Source of the DNA: Actinomycetes bacterium
Lineage (GTDB): Bacteria; Actinomycetota; Acidimicrobiia; Acidimicrobiales; Ilumatobacteraceae
Length of the DNA stretch: 64,000 nt
Direction: 5' to 3'
Assembly: GCA_025358125.1 (NCBI GenBank)
Contig: JANYKS010000093.1
Span: 1-64,000, forward strand
Each line of letters starts with the position of its first letter. Positions within the stretch are counted from its first letter, which is position 1. Of the stretch, positions 1 to 7,996 are shown piece by piece. The position numbers and the translations under genes were made by a program. Under the pieces are notes generated by a model that was given only the letters and a program-made list of their open reading frames with translations, did no database searches and was not told the DNA's origin.

Positions 1-1137
1 CGCGACCTCACGAGCGGCTCGACGTTCATCGCGACGCTTGCCGCAACGGCTCCGATTCTGCTCGTCGCGCTGGGTGGCTTGTATTCGGAACGCGCCGGCG
101 TCGTCAACATCGGCCTGGAAGGCATGATGGTGCTCGGGACGTGGTTCGCGGCGTGGGCCGGTTGGCACTGGGGTCCTTGGGCTGCCCTGATCGGTGGAGC
201 CGTCGGAGGCATGCTCGGCGGTCTGCTGCATGCGCTGGCAACGGTGACATTCGGCGTCGATCACATCGTTTCCGGTGTGGCCATCAACTTCATCGCGCCG
301 GGGATCGCGCGGTTCCTCTCGTCGGAGATCTTCGTCGGTCAGGGCTCCAACGGCGAGGGCACGATCACTACGTCGCCGGCGATCAAGAAGCCGATGGGCA
401 AGTTCACGTTTCCGGGGCTCGCCGACGGGTTGAAGACCATCGACAAGAAACGTTGGTTCTTCGTCTCCGACGTGGCCGGGGCAGCCCGATCGTTCGTCGA
501 TTCCGTGGCGTGGTCGACCGTGCTCGCCCTGACGCTGGTCCCGGTCACGATCTACGTACTGTGGCACACCCCGTTCGGGCTCCGGTTGCGTTCCGTCGGC
601 GAGAAACCTGAAGCTGCCGAGTCGCTCGGCGTCGGTGTGTACAGGCTCAAGTACATCGCGCTGGCGATTTCCGGCGCCCTCGCCGGGCTCGGTGGAGCCT
701 GGCTGGTGGTCGACATCCGCCAGTACAGCGAGGGACAAACGGCCGGCCGCGGCTTTCTCGGCCTGGCCGCGCTGATTTTCGGCAACTGGCAGCCGATCGG
801 TCTTGCGCTCGGAGCCGCGCTGTTCTCCTATGGCATCAGCCTGCAGCAGGCGGTCGGAACGAAGCCGATCAAAGCGCTGTATCTGTTCATCGCAGCCGCG
901 TTCTTGACAATGTGCATATTCATCGCGGTGCGCGGCGGGTCGCGTAAAGCGGTGGTTGGCCTCGCGGTCGCGGCCTGCGGGCTGTTCAGCTACTACCTGA
1001 CGACGGACAAGGTCAACAACCAGATCGTGTACATCACTCCGTACGTCATCGTGTTGGTCGTCGTCACGTTCGCTGCGAGCAGATCGCGCCCGCCGGCAGC
1101 GGCTGGCCTGCCGTGGCGCCCGGGGCAGTCGACGTGA
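1..1137 (+). CDS. ABC transporter permease, nucleoside/simple-sugar type (5' partial)
   Basis: The frame is open from base 1, so the start lies outside the window; about 378 residues remain. The protein is a hydrophobic permease of the BPD_transp_2 type (BmpC/YufQ, RbsC-like). The visible start of the fragment carries the family hallmark GLYSERAGVVNIGLEGMM, and a second conserved stretch, GALAGLGGAW, lies around residue 215. Many transmembrane segments alternate with short loops and the C-terminus is also hydrophobic. Such permeases form the inner-membrane channel for nucleosides or pentoses together with an ATPase and a BmpA-like lipoprotein, expected upstream. About 50 bp separate it from the next gene. 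The substrate cannot be read from the fragment. Confidence 0.88.
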   Translation, partial: RDLTSGSTFIATLAATAPILLVALGGLYSERAGVVNIGLEGMMVLGTWFAAWAGWHWGPWAALIGGAVGGMLGGLLHALATVTFGVDHIVSGVAINFIAPGIARFLSSEIFVGQGSNGEGTITTSPAIKKPMGKFTFPGLADGLKTIDKKRWFFVSDVAGAARSFVDSVAWSTVLALTLVPVTIYVLWHTPFGLRLRSVGEKPEAAESLGVGVYRLKYIALAISGALAGLGGAWLVVDIRQYSEGQTAGRGFLGLAALIFGNWQPIGLALGAALFSYGISLQQAVGTKPIKALYLFIAAAFLTMCIFIAVRGGSRKAVVGLAVAACGLFSYYLTTDKVNNQIVYITPYVIVLVVVTFAASRSRPPAAAGLPWRPGQST

Positions 1138-1187
1138 GATGACACGGTGCGGATCAGCACCGTCGAATACGATGCGAGTGAACGCTC

Positions 1188-2171
1188 ATGTCCCCGCAAC
1201 GCCCTCCACGATCCACGCCAGGTCGCCAACCACGCCAGCGCGGTCGGCGTCGTCGCAGTCGCCGCACGTACGCGATCCGTCGTGTACTCGTGCTCGTCGT
1301 CTTCGCCGGGTTGATCTACGCAGTGGCTGGGCTGGTGGGCTCGTTGTTCGCTGGCAGCGACAAGAACGTGATCGCTGGGCAGGGAGGCAATGGGCCGACT
1401 TCTCCCTTAGGCGTAGCGGTCGACTTAGCGGGCGGTTCGTCGACGACGTCGCCGGGTGAGGTCGCGGCCACCGCCACGACCGGCGTCACCTCGACCACGA
1501 TTGCCGATGCCGGCCGCACACCGACGCCAGCAGATCCGGCCCGTATCTACATTGCCGGCGACAGCGATGCTGGTGCGTTCGCCCCGTACCTGCAGCGCTT
1601 GCTCAAGGACACGGGCGTCACGAAACTGACGGTCGACTACAAGGTGTCGACGGGCCTCGCCCGCCCCGATTTCTTCGACTGGCCGGCCAGACTCAGCGCC
1701 CAGATCCCGGCCGTCAACCCCGACATCGTCATCGTCACCTTCGGCGGCAACGACGGTCAGCCGATCCACGGGCTGAGCGCGAAGGTCGACACCCCCGAAT
1801 GGCGAGCCGAGTACGCCAAGCGTGTCGGCGCAGCGATGGATTTTCTGAGCGCCGATGGCCGCGCACTGATCTGGGTCGGCATCCCGAATGCCGGCAGCCC
1901 GGATTTCACCGGCCGGCTCAAGATTCAGAACGAGGTCGTAGTCGATCAGGCGTCCAAGCATCCGAACGTGGTCTTCGTCGACTCGTGGAGCCGATTCTCG
2001 GGGATCGACGGCGGCTACGCCGAGTACGTGCTCGATCCGCGTGACGGCGTGTCCAAGCCGGTGCGCGCCAAGGATGGGTTCCACCTCAACGAAACTGGTG
2101 CGAAGATCCTCGCGCTCGACATCGCCAATGCGGTGAACGCCGAACTCCGCAATCGCGGCGCCGCGATCTGA
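1188..2171 (+). CDS. membrane-anchored SGNH/GDSL hydrolase-like protein (DUF459 type)
   Basis: 327 residues. An Arg-rich N-terminus (about 1-30) is followed by one membrane segment (about 31-52), then a low-complexity Ser/Thr linker and an extracytoplasmic SGNH domain. Block I reads IAGDSDAGAF, so the usual GDSL is GDSD but the catalytic Ser is not in the canonical place; block III reads VTFGGNDGQ and block V reads DGFHLNETG with the Asp-x-x-His dyad. The stretch STGLARPDFFDWPA is typical of DUF459 proteins, which are linked to cell-envelope acyl or acetyl groups. Whether it is catalytically active is uncertain because the nucleophile serine would have to be the one in GDS. Substrate unknown. 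Confidence 0.75.
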   Translation: MSPQRPPRSTPGRQPRQRGRRRRSRRTYAIRRVLVLVVFAGLIYAVAGLVGSLFAGSDKNVIAGQGGNGPTSPLGVAVDLAGGSSTTSPGEVAATATTGVTSTTIADAGRTPTPADPARIYIAGDSDAGAFAPYLQRLLKDTGVTKLTVDYKVSTGLARPDFFDWPARLSAQIPAVNPDIVIVTFGGNDGQPIHGLSAKVDTPEWRAEYAKRVGAAMDFLSADGRALIWVGIPNAGSPDFTGRLKIQNEVVVDQASKHPNVVFVDSWSRFSGIDGGYAEYVLDPRDGVSKPVRAKDGFHLNETGAKILALDIANAVNAELRNRGAAI

Positions 2172-2375
2172 TCCATCCGCGTTGCAGACACTTCTTGATG
2201 ATCTACTAGTCCGTTCGGCCCATTCTGCGACACGCCCGATACCACTCGGCGTGGTCGTAGTAGCATTCATCATCGATAGGGAAGTGTTGATCCGCTGAGC
2301 GACGGGTGGTCGCGAATGCTCGGCGGGGAGCGAGCGCGAAACCGGCCCTGTACGAACACTCAGAACGGGGTCGGC

Positions 2376-2969
2376 ATGTGGCAGACGGTTTCCAAACTGA
2401 CAACGAGCACCTTGCTTGCCGCCGGCCTGTTTACATTTGCCGGTCTGTTCACACTTGCCGGGCCGGCTCTGGCCGGGTCCGCTGCGGGGTCTGGCACCGT
2501 GTGCGCAACCGAGCAATATCAATGGGTCGGCCAGGCCCCGCTCGCATCGGGGGAGTCGTTCGCAACGGGCGTCACCGTTCCGGAGCAGGCCGGAACCGAG
2601 CTCGAGGTGAAATCGGTCGATTACTCCACCGGTGAGGTCGTCACCGGCGCGGTTGCGATCCGTATCGGCGCAACGGAGGCAGCAGGTGGCGCGACGGTCG
2701 CCGGCGGAGAGATCGGCGCGACGAACGCCGGTACGGATCCCCTGATGATCACTGCCGTCGCGCTCAGCGTCGCGCGCTGCCACCAGGTCGAGCAGGCAGC
2801 CGTCGCGCCGGTGGCCCCCGCGGCGGTTGCTGCTCCGCATGGTCCAGCACACAGTACGGTCTTGCCAGCGACAGGCAAGAGCACCTCCGGCGTCGCCGAC
2901 GCCGCGCTGCTGTGCACCGGTCTCGGCGCCGCACTGCTGATTCTCGGCCGGCGTCGCGTCGCAGCGTGA
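2376..2969 (+). CDS. secreted LPxTG-anchored surface protein
   Basis: 197 residues from the ATG at 2376, chosen because a clean signal peptide follows directly (hydrophobic core, then AGPALAG as a likely cleavage region). The C-terminus has a full sortase sorting signal: LPATG, a hydrophobic stretch of about 20 residues and a basic RRR tail. The middle is small, Ala/Gly/Val-rich and contains Cys in CATEQY and ARCHQ that could form a disulfide. I recognise no known domain, so the function is unknown, but wall anchoring by sortase is well supported. The signal peptide holds an 18-bp tandem duplication (2427-2462) coding two copies of GLFT(F/L)A. An in-frame ATG at 2316 exists but would bury the signal peptide. 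Confidence 0.75.
   Translation: MWQTVSKLTTSTLLAAGLFTFAGLFTLAGPALAGSAAGSGTVCATEQYQWVGQAPLASGESFATGVTVPEQAGTELEVKSVDYSTGEVVTGAVAIRIGATEAAGGATVAGGEIGATNAGTDPLMITAVALSVARCHQVEQAAVAPVAPAAVAAPHGPAHSTVLPATGKSTSGVADAALLCTGLGAALLILGRRRVAA
2427..2462 (+). repeat. 18-bp tandem duplication inside the signal peptide
   Basis: Two adjacent 18-bp copies (2427-2444 and 2445-2462) differ at a few bases and lengthen the hydrophobic core of the LPxTG protein's signal peptide by six residues without breaking the frame. Confidence 0.8.
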
Positions 2970-3011
2970 GCCGCATCGGTCACGAACTCGTGATGTGATC
3001 GCGTCGCGGCG

Positions 3012-3623
3012 CTAGGAATCGGCGTCGTCGGCCGGGAGGAAGTTGAGCCGCAAGTCACCGAGCTTGACGAGCGTCGTCGCGATCCATGCGCCGAGCGTGC
3101 CGAAGTGCTCGTCGAGCAGTTTGCTCGCGCCATCGGCCAGGGTCTCCTCGGCGAGTTCGTAGATGCCCTCGTAGGTGATCTCGATCGCGAAGTCGGGCTT
3201 GAGCGCACTCTCGGCGAGATAACCGATCTCGACGGTCGCGCCGGCACGCTCGAGCCGTTCGTTACCGATGAGCGGGCTCGTTTCGGGCAGCACCGACTGC
3301 ACGTGGATGGGATCTGGCTGTTCGGTGAGGCGCTGCACCCTGAACACGATCTCCATCTCGATTGATGGCTGCTCGTCGAGGACCTCCTCGACGTACCAGC
3401 GCCGGTAGGCGGTCTGGCTCCAGGTCGGCCAATCGAAGGTGATGTGGGCGACGACCCGTGGCGGTTGACCCTCGCCGGGCAAGCCGTAGCTGGTCTCCCA
3501 TGTGATGTCTCCGAGCAACACATCGATCTGGAAGTGCTCCTCGAACGCCTGACGTTCGAGGAACGCACCCTCGAAGGCATCACGGAGCGCACCGATCGCA
3601 TCGGTAAAGACGTGGTCGAGCAT
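3012..3623 (-). CDS. conserved hypothetical protein, 203 aa
   Basis: Soluble, acidic protein with no membrane segment or signal peptide and no motif I recognise. It has alternating strand-like stretches (VVAHITFDW, EIVFRVQRL, DFAIEITYEG) ending in a helical C-terminus, which suggests an alpha/beta fold. It lies 12 bp downstream of the Nudix gene on the same strand, so the two are probably co-transcribed. The start ATG at 3623 is the first in frame after the upstream stop. Function unknown. Confidence 0.65.
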   Translation of the reverse strand: MLDHVFTDAIGALRDAFEGAFLERQAFEEHFQIDVLLGDITWETSYGLPGEGQPPRVVAHITFDWPTWSQTAYRRWYVEEVLDEQPSIEMEIVFRVQRLTEQPDPIHVQSVLPETSPLIGNERLERAGATVEIGYLAESALKPDFAIEITYEGIYELAEETLADGASKLLDEHFGTLGAWIATTLVKLGDLRLNFLPADDADS

Positions 3624-3635
3624 GTCGTGACGAGG

Positions 3636-4283
3636 CTAGCCCTCGGAGCGCTCGAAGTTGAGCGGCAAGCCCTCGCGCAGCGTCATCCGGTGGCGTCGGC
3701 CGGGCAGGGTCGGATCGGCGGTGTCGTAACCGGCATCGAGCTCCCACAACAGCACGACGTCGCCGTCGTGCTCGGCCGCAACGGTGACGAACCGCTCGAT
3801 GCCGCGGCGAGCGATCAGACCGCGGAGGCGCTCGAAGGACCCGGCGTTGGCCAAGTCGACGAGGGTGACGTGGGTGGGAGGGGCCATAGCCAGACCTGCG
3901 GAGATTGCATCCCCCGGAGATATCCAACGCGAATCGACGATCTCGTGCTCGTCGATGCGTACCTCGCCCCCCGACCACGGCACGACGAAGAACCATGTCG
4001 TGTAGCGCTTCGCAGCGATGGCAGGTGGGGTCCAGTGCGACAACGCGATGAGCTGGGTTGCGTCGATGTCGAGCGACACCTCTTCGTGGGCCTCACGCAC
4101 GGCCGCCGATGCGGCGCGGGCGAGTTCGTCGTCGCCGGCATCGGTGTCGTCGACCCGCCCGCCAGGGAACACCCACAGCCCCGCGAAGGCGCCGACCTCG
4201 CTCCGCTTCAGCAGGAGGACCTCGAACGAGTCATCGCGGTCTCGCGCAACGATCACCGTCGCGGCCGGGCGCGCCGCCGGCAT
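3636..4283 (-). CDS. Nudix hydrolase
   Basis: About 215 residues. The Nudix box is clear: GLWVFPGGRVDD followed after a short acidic insert by AAVREAHEEVSL, giving the G-x5-E-x7-REUxEExGU pattern apart from a longer spacer between GG and REA, as in the CoA-pyrophosphatase/NUDT7-like and RNAP-binding groups. The N-terminus (AATVIVARD) is the usual first strand. I chose the ATG at 4283; another at 4319 is in frame, but it would leave only 14 bp to the divergent enoyl-CoA hydratase start and no room for promoters. The substrate is likely a nucleoside diphosphate derivative (CoA or NAD-like), not resolvable here. Confidence 0.85.
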   Translation of the reverse strand: MPAARPAATVIVARDRDDSFEVLLLKRSEVGAFAGLWVFPGGRVDDTDAGDDELARAASAAVREAHEEVSLDIDATQLIALSHWTPPAIAAKRYTTWFFVVPWSGGEVRIDEHEIVDSRWISPGDAISAGLAMAPPTHVTLVDLANAGSFERLRGLIARRGIERFVTVAAEHDGDVVLLWELDAGYDTADPTLPGRRHRMTLREGLPLNFERSEG

Positions 4284-4333
4284 CTTTGGAGGAGCATTCA
4301 CGCCGCAACCTTGACACATGAGACAATCAGAGC

Positions 4334-5092
4334 ATGAGTCTTGTCGAAGTCACTATCGCCGACCGTGTTGCCACCTTGACGTTGAACAACCCGGCCGAAC
4401 GGAACACACTGACGGCGCCGATGGTCGCCGAGATCATCGCTGCGATGGATGAGGTCGAAGCGGACGACGGGATCGGCGCGCTCGTCGTCACGGGCGCTGC
4501 ACCGGCGTTCTGCGCAGGAGCGAACCTCGGCAATCTCGCCGAGTCGAGCGAGCATAGCCTCGGCAGTATCTACGAGGGTTTCCTGCGCATCGCGCGCAGC
4601 CCGCTGCCGACGCTCGCAGCCGTCAACGGCGCTGCCGTCGGCGCCGGGATGAACCTCGCGCTCGGGTGCGATGTCCGGATCGCGGCCAGACGCGCGAAGT
4701 TCGACACCCGCTTCCTCCAGATCGGTATTCATCCCGGCGGCGGTCATACATGGATGCTACGTCGCATCGTCGGTCCGCAGACGGCGATGGCCGCCGTCGT
4801 GTTCGGGGAGGTCATGGACGGCGCCGAGGCCGAGCGCGTCGGCCTCGTGCACCGCTGCGTCGACGACGATCAGCTGCTGGGCGCGGCGCAGGCGATGGCT
4901 GCTCGCGCGGCGACGGTGCCGCGCGAACTCGCAGTCATCGTCAAGCAGACGATCCAGGACATGGCCGACATCGGCAATCACCCGGCGGCCGTCAAACGCG
5001 AGTTGGATCCGCAGATCTGGAGCACCCGCCAGCCGTGGTTCGCTGAGCGCATCGCCGCGCTACGCCAGCGGATCTCCTCAAAAAACGGATAG
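4334..5092 (+). CDS. enoyl-CoA hydratase/isomerase family protein
   Basis: 252 residues, the usual length of the crotonase family. It shows the oxyanion-hole motifs: FCAGANLGNL near residue 56 and AAVNGAAVGAGMNLAL near residue 96, followed by the conserved RIAARRAKFDTRFLQIGIHPG region with a His-Pro-Gly instead of the common Leu-x-Pro. It should hydrate or isomerise an acyl-CoA double bond in the cytoplasm; the exact substrate is not readable. It is divergent from the Nudix gene and stands alone, with no acyl-CoA dehydrogenase or thiolase gene next to it. Confidence 0.9.
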   Translation: MSLVEVTIADRVATLTLNNPAERNTLTAPMVAEIIAAMDEVEADDGIGALVVTGAAPAFCAGANLGNLAESSEHSLGSIYEGFLRIARSPLPTLAAVNGAAVGAGMNLALGCDVRIAARRAKFDTRFLQIGIHPGGGHTWMLRRIVGPQTAMAAVVFGEVMDGAEAERVGLVHRCVDDDQLLGAAQAMAARAATVPRELAVIVKQTIQDMADIGNHPAAVKRELDPQIWSTRQPWFAERIAALRQRISSKNG

Positions 5093-5178
5093 GTATGCCT
5101 TCCTTCGCCGAGGTCGGGGGTGTACGTTGATTTGACAAGGGGAGCCCATCAACCGAACGTTTTCAGCAGGAGGTAACG

Positions 5179-5496
5179 ATGAGTCAGCGTCATCACATGC
5201 AGGAGGCGGCTCCGCCGCCCAAGATGGACTTGCGAGCACACGCCCACAACGAGCGGCATCGAATTCACAGCGAACTCTGTGCCGTTGCGACCCAGGTCAG
5301 TTCCGGGCTGGAGCCCGAGGACGTGCACGAGCCCGGACGAGCATGGGTGCCCGCTCATCATCACGATGCCGAACGGGGGAAGGCCATTGGCGGTAAGCAC
5401 ACGCCGCGCCACTGGAAGCTGAAGATGTGGAAGCGGCGGACATCGGTGCGCAAAGCCAAGGCGGCCACATCGAAGATGGTGGCGGAACAGGCGTAG
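5179..5496 (+). CDS. small basic hypothetical protein, 105 aa
   Basis: Unrecognised. It is very rich in His, Lys, Arg and Ala (N-terminal HH, three HH or HHH clusters, and a C-terminal segment KLKMWKRRTSVRKAKAATSK), so a nucleic-acid or metal interaction is conceivable but not shown. A textbook Shine-Dalgarno AGGAGGT at 5168-5174 sits 4 bp before the ATG, the strongest ribosome binding site in the neighbourhood, which argues for a real and well-expressed gene. A TTGACA-like hexamer lies about 50 bp upstream. Confidence 0.6.
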   Translation: MSQRHHMQEAAPPPKMDLRAHAHNERHRIHSELCAVATQVSSGLEPEDVHEPGRAWVPAHHHDAERGKAIGGKHTPRHWKLKMWKRRTSVRKAKAATSKMVAEQA

Positions 5497-5544
5497 CGGC
5501 GAGGCGCGAGGGCAGGGTGTCGTGAACCCTGCCCGAGCGTCGCA

Positions 5545-6183
5545 CTACAGCCAGGAGGCTGTAAATTCTTCCTTGCGGGCGTTCCACTCCTCGGCGGTGA
5601 TGCCGTAGCGAACGTGGTCCTCCCAGATCCCGTTGATCTCGAGGAACCGGAGTGCGACCCCCTCGTCGCGCAGACCCAACTTGTCCATGACGCGGCGGCT
5701 GTTGTCGTTGCGGGGGATGATGCACACCTCGAGCCGGTGAAGACGGAGTTCCTCGAACGCGAAGCGGATCAGGACGCAGACCCCTTCCGCGACGTAGCTG
5801 TGACCGGCGCGGGCCTGATCGATCCAGTATCCGATGGTTCCGGTCTGTTGTGCGCCGCGGATGAGATTGTTGAGATTGACCTCGCCAGCGAGAGCGTTGT
5901 CGACGAACAGCCCGAATGCGTACGCGACGCCCATCTGACGATCGCGATCGCGCCCGGCGCATCGCGTTGCGAAGACGTCACGCTCGCGCGTCGGGTCGCC
6001 CTGATTGGCGAGCCGCGACGGCTCCCACGGCAGCAACCATTTCTCGTTGCGCACGCGCACGTCGCTCCAGCGGGCAAAGTCGGGGGCTACGAGCGGTCGC
6101 ATCATGACCCGCCTGCCGTAGAGGCGCAGGCCGTTCGTCGGTGGCAGCGACGGATGGTTGAGAGGGCGCCGATCAATGCTCAT
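5545..6183 (-). CDS. GNAT acetyltransferase, RimJ/RimL-like
   Basis: 212 residues. The N-terminal GLRLYGRRVMMRPL and the central acetyl-CoA binding region (GTIGYWIDQARAGHSYVAEG, then RFAFEELRLHRLEVCI) match ribosomal-protein-alanine N-acetyltransferases; the last motif block, NDNSRRVMDKLGLRDEGV, is characteristic. It probably acetylates a protein N-terminus or an amine in the cytoplasm. The start follows the stop of the half-Ppx gene by 4 bp, so it is the last gene of a DUF501-Ppx-GNAT operon. Confidence 0.88.
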   Translation of the reverse strand: MSIDRRPLNHPSLPPTNGLRLYGRRVMMRPLVAPDFARWSDVRVRNEKWLLPWEPSRLANQGDPTRERDVFATRCAGRDRDRQMGVAYAFGLFVDNALAGEVNLNNLIRGAQQTGTIGYWIDQARAGHSYVAEGVCVLIRFAFEELRLHRLEVCIIPRNDNSRRVMDKLGLRDEGVALRFLEINGIWEDHVRYGITAEEWNARKEEFTASWL

Positions 6184-6187
6184 TGGT

Positions 6188-6709
6188 TCACTCCGTACTG
6201 ATCGCAGCCGCGTCTTGTGGCGCCAGATCGACGATCAGCGTGGCGAGATGCAGGCCGCGCATCAGGGCCACCAGCGCACAGCATCCGGCGACGATCGAAT
6301 CGACGAACCCGGCCGGCAATCCCGGGTTGAGGCGCCGCTCGCTCGCGTTCTCCGTGGCTAGAATCCGGAACACCTCCTCTGTGGCTTCGCGCGTGAGTAC
6401 GTGCGTAGGGGCGTCGACGACCCCTCCGAACTCGACGAACGCGATGGCTCGTGGTCCGGGTCCGGAAACGACCACAGTGGTCGCTTCGACGAGAGCAGGC
6501 GTTTCTCTCCTCGCATCGGCGAGGTGGTCGAGCATCTCGCCGATCGCGTTGGTGAGATCCTCGGGAGCCGGCGGGTCATTGGTGAAATGGCTCCGTCGCA
6601 ACGAATCGATTCCGGCTGGGATGACGTATCGGCCGCCCGGTGTGTCGCCGGCAGCGTCGACGACGACGACCGTCGAGGTGTCATCGATGTTCACCCGTGC
6701 CGTTGTCAT
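6188..6709 (-). CDS. half-length Ppx/GppA-like phosphatase (degenerate, N-terminal lobe missing)
   Basis: About 173 residues from the ATG just after the DUF501 stop. The C-terminal half matches the second lobe of the Ppx/GppA N-domain: a helix block around SHFTNDPPAPEDLTNAI, then ATTVVVSGPGPRAIAFVEFG in place of the usual VAGTxTTLAAxxLG, and finally ERRLNPGLPAGFVDSIVAGC like the conserved RxxxPGLxPxRADVIVGG. The first lobe (DIGTNS-type phosphate loop and the catalytic Glu region) is absent, and the second phosphate loop, normally DIGGGS, reads VVDAAGDTPGG. In other actinobacteria a full ppx follows DUF501, so position supports homology. Likely non-catalytic; a relic or a regulatory derivative. 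The N-terminal start could be further upstream, overlapping DUF501. Confidence 0.6.
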   Translation of the reverse strand: MTTARVNIDDTSTVVVVDAAGDTPGGRYVIPAGIDSLRRSHFTNDPPAPEDLTNAIGEMLDHLADARRETPALVEATTVVVSGPGPRAIAFVEFGGVVDAPTHVLTREATEEVFRILATENASERRLNPGLPAGFVDSIVAGCCALVALMRGLHLATLIVDLAPQDAAAISTE

Positions 6710-6728
6710 TGTCGCACCGTCGTCATCG

Positions 6729-7187
6729 TCACACCGTTTCGATTCGCGCCGCGACCCATCGCCCGACCGGATCGTCGCCGCCGGCCAGGAACCAGGCGTA
6801 GTGGGCGTGCAGGCACTTGACGCCCTGGCGGGTGCCGCCGACGCCGCCCGATGGTCGTGGTCCGACATGCGCGGCAGGTATCACCGCGTCGCGCTCGCGG
6901 GCGTAGCGGGCGTGGGCGTCGGCAATGGCGGAGGGATCGATCGTCGCTTGCGCCTCGCTGACGCCCCCGGTCGCCTCGAGTCGCCCGACCGCTGCTATTG
7001 CAGCCCTACCGATGAGCCAGTAGCGGGTCGGCATCGGCGTGCCGTCGTCGAGCAGGGGTTCGTTGAGCAGCACGACCGGATCGCCGACTGCGTCGCGCAC
7101 GACGACTTGGAACTTGCCTTGCGGCTCGCGGCCGAGCAGTTCCCGAACTCGCTCTCGATCATCCATTCCGAAGCCGACATTAGACAT
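6729..7187 (-). CDS. DUF501 family protein
   Basis: 152 residues. It has the typical features of DUF501: an N-terminal LGREPQGKFQVVVRD, a central PTRYWLIG and the C-terminal block GGVGGTRQGVKCLHAHYAWFLAGGDDPVG, with the conserved Gly-rich turn, Cys and two His. In Mycobacterium the homologue lies between the ftsB/divIC-like gene and ppx downstream of eno; here eno and ftsB are some 53 kb away, but the Ppx-like neighbour is kept. Biochemical role unknown; the Cys/His cluster hints at metal or redox chemistry (inference). Confidence 0.85.
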   Translation of the reverse strand: MSNVGFGMDDRERVRELLGREPQGKFQVVVRDAVGDPVVLLNEPLLDDGTPMPTRYWLIGRAAIAAVGRLEATGGVSEAQATIDPSAIADAHARYARERDAVIPAAHVGPRPSGGVGGTRQGVKCLHAHYAWFLAGGDDPVGRWVAARIETV

Positions 7188-7225
7188 CCTGGCTTCGTCG
7201 CGCCGGTTGAAACCGGTAATTTCGA

Positions 7226-7996
7226 CTACTTCTTGAACCGCTTGATTGCGAGGAGCAGGATCACGAGGCCCGCGAGCAGCGGCAGCACGCGCTTGAGGAT
7301 CGCTCCGCCACCGAGACTGAACGCATCGATCGGTTCGGCGGCCGGTCCGTTGATGGTTCGCATCGTCGGCTGCTTGGACGGACTGTCTTGCGCCGCGCCG
7401 GTGCCGACCGGACCATTGCTCTCGGGCTTGTTGTCGGCGCTGGTCCCGGGTGCTGCTGGCGCTGTGACGCCGACGGTCGCCGCTGCCGCCGCCGCTGCCA
7501 AGGTTGGCGAGGTTGGCGACGTGTCGGCAGCTGGCGCCGCCGCCTGGCCGTCCTTGGCAAGCATCTCATCGAGATTCTTGGCGAACTGTTGCATCAGCTT
7601 GGCGCTGATGTCCGCGAGGGCGCCGCGGCCGAACTGGGCGACTTTGCCCGTCATGTTGAGATCGGTGTGGACGACGACCTTGGTGCTCGTCGGAGACAGC
7701 GCTTGCGCCGACGCCGTAATCAAGGCCGACGCGTTGCCGTTGCCCTTGGTGTCGCGGCCTTCGCCTTTCAGCACGGCTCGGTGATTCTCATCGTCTTGCT
7801 CGACGAACGACGCTTCGCCCTTGAGCGCCGCACTGATCGGACCGACCTTGACCTTTACGACGCCGCGGTACTTGTCTCCCTCGATTTCCTGGAGCTGCGC
7901 ACCGGGTAGACACGGAGCGATGCGCTCGATATCGGTGAGCACCTTCCACGCTTGGGCGATGGGACGATTCACTGTGAATTCATTGACGAGTTGCAT
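7226..7996 (-). CDS. coxG: CoxG family SRPBCC protein with C-terminal membrane anchor
   Basis: 256 residues. The first 150 form the CoxG/SRPBCC domain: VNEFTVNRPIAQAWKVL, then CLPGAQL and EGDKYRGVVKVKVGPI, as in carbon monoxide dehydrogenase subunit G. A Pro/Ala-rich linker follows and the C-terminus is a single membrane helix with a basic tail (LLAGLVILLLAIKRFKK). In Oligotropha CoxG helps anchor the molybdenum hydroxylase to the membrane. The start overlaps the end of the mocA-like gene by 28 bp, so the two are translationally close. It belongs to the set of cox accessory genes running to 12.8 kb. Confidence 0.9.
   Translation of the reverse strand: MQLVNEFTVNRPIAQAWKVLTDIERIAPCLPGAQLQEIEGDKYRGVVKVKVGPISAALKGEASFVEQDDENHRAVLKGEGRDTKGNGNASALITASAQALSPTSTKVVVHTDLNMTGKVAQFGRGALADISAKLMQQFAKNLDEMLAKDGQAAAPAADTSPTSPTLAAAAAAATVGVTAPAAPGTSADNKPESNGPVGTGAAQDSPSKQPTMRTINGPAAEPIDAFSLGGGAILKRVLPLLAGLVILLLAIKRFKK

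Noticed and set aside
1425-2852. Long open frame on the - strand (475 codons) across the SGNH and LPxTG genes.
   Set aside because: It is antisense to two proteins with clear motifs and its translation is Arg/Asp/Gly-rich without any family resemblance, as expected of high-GC shadow frames.
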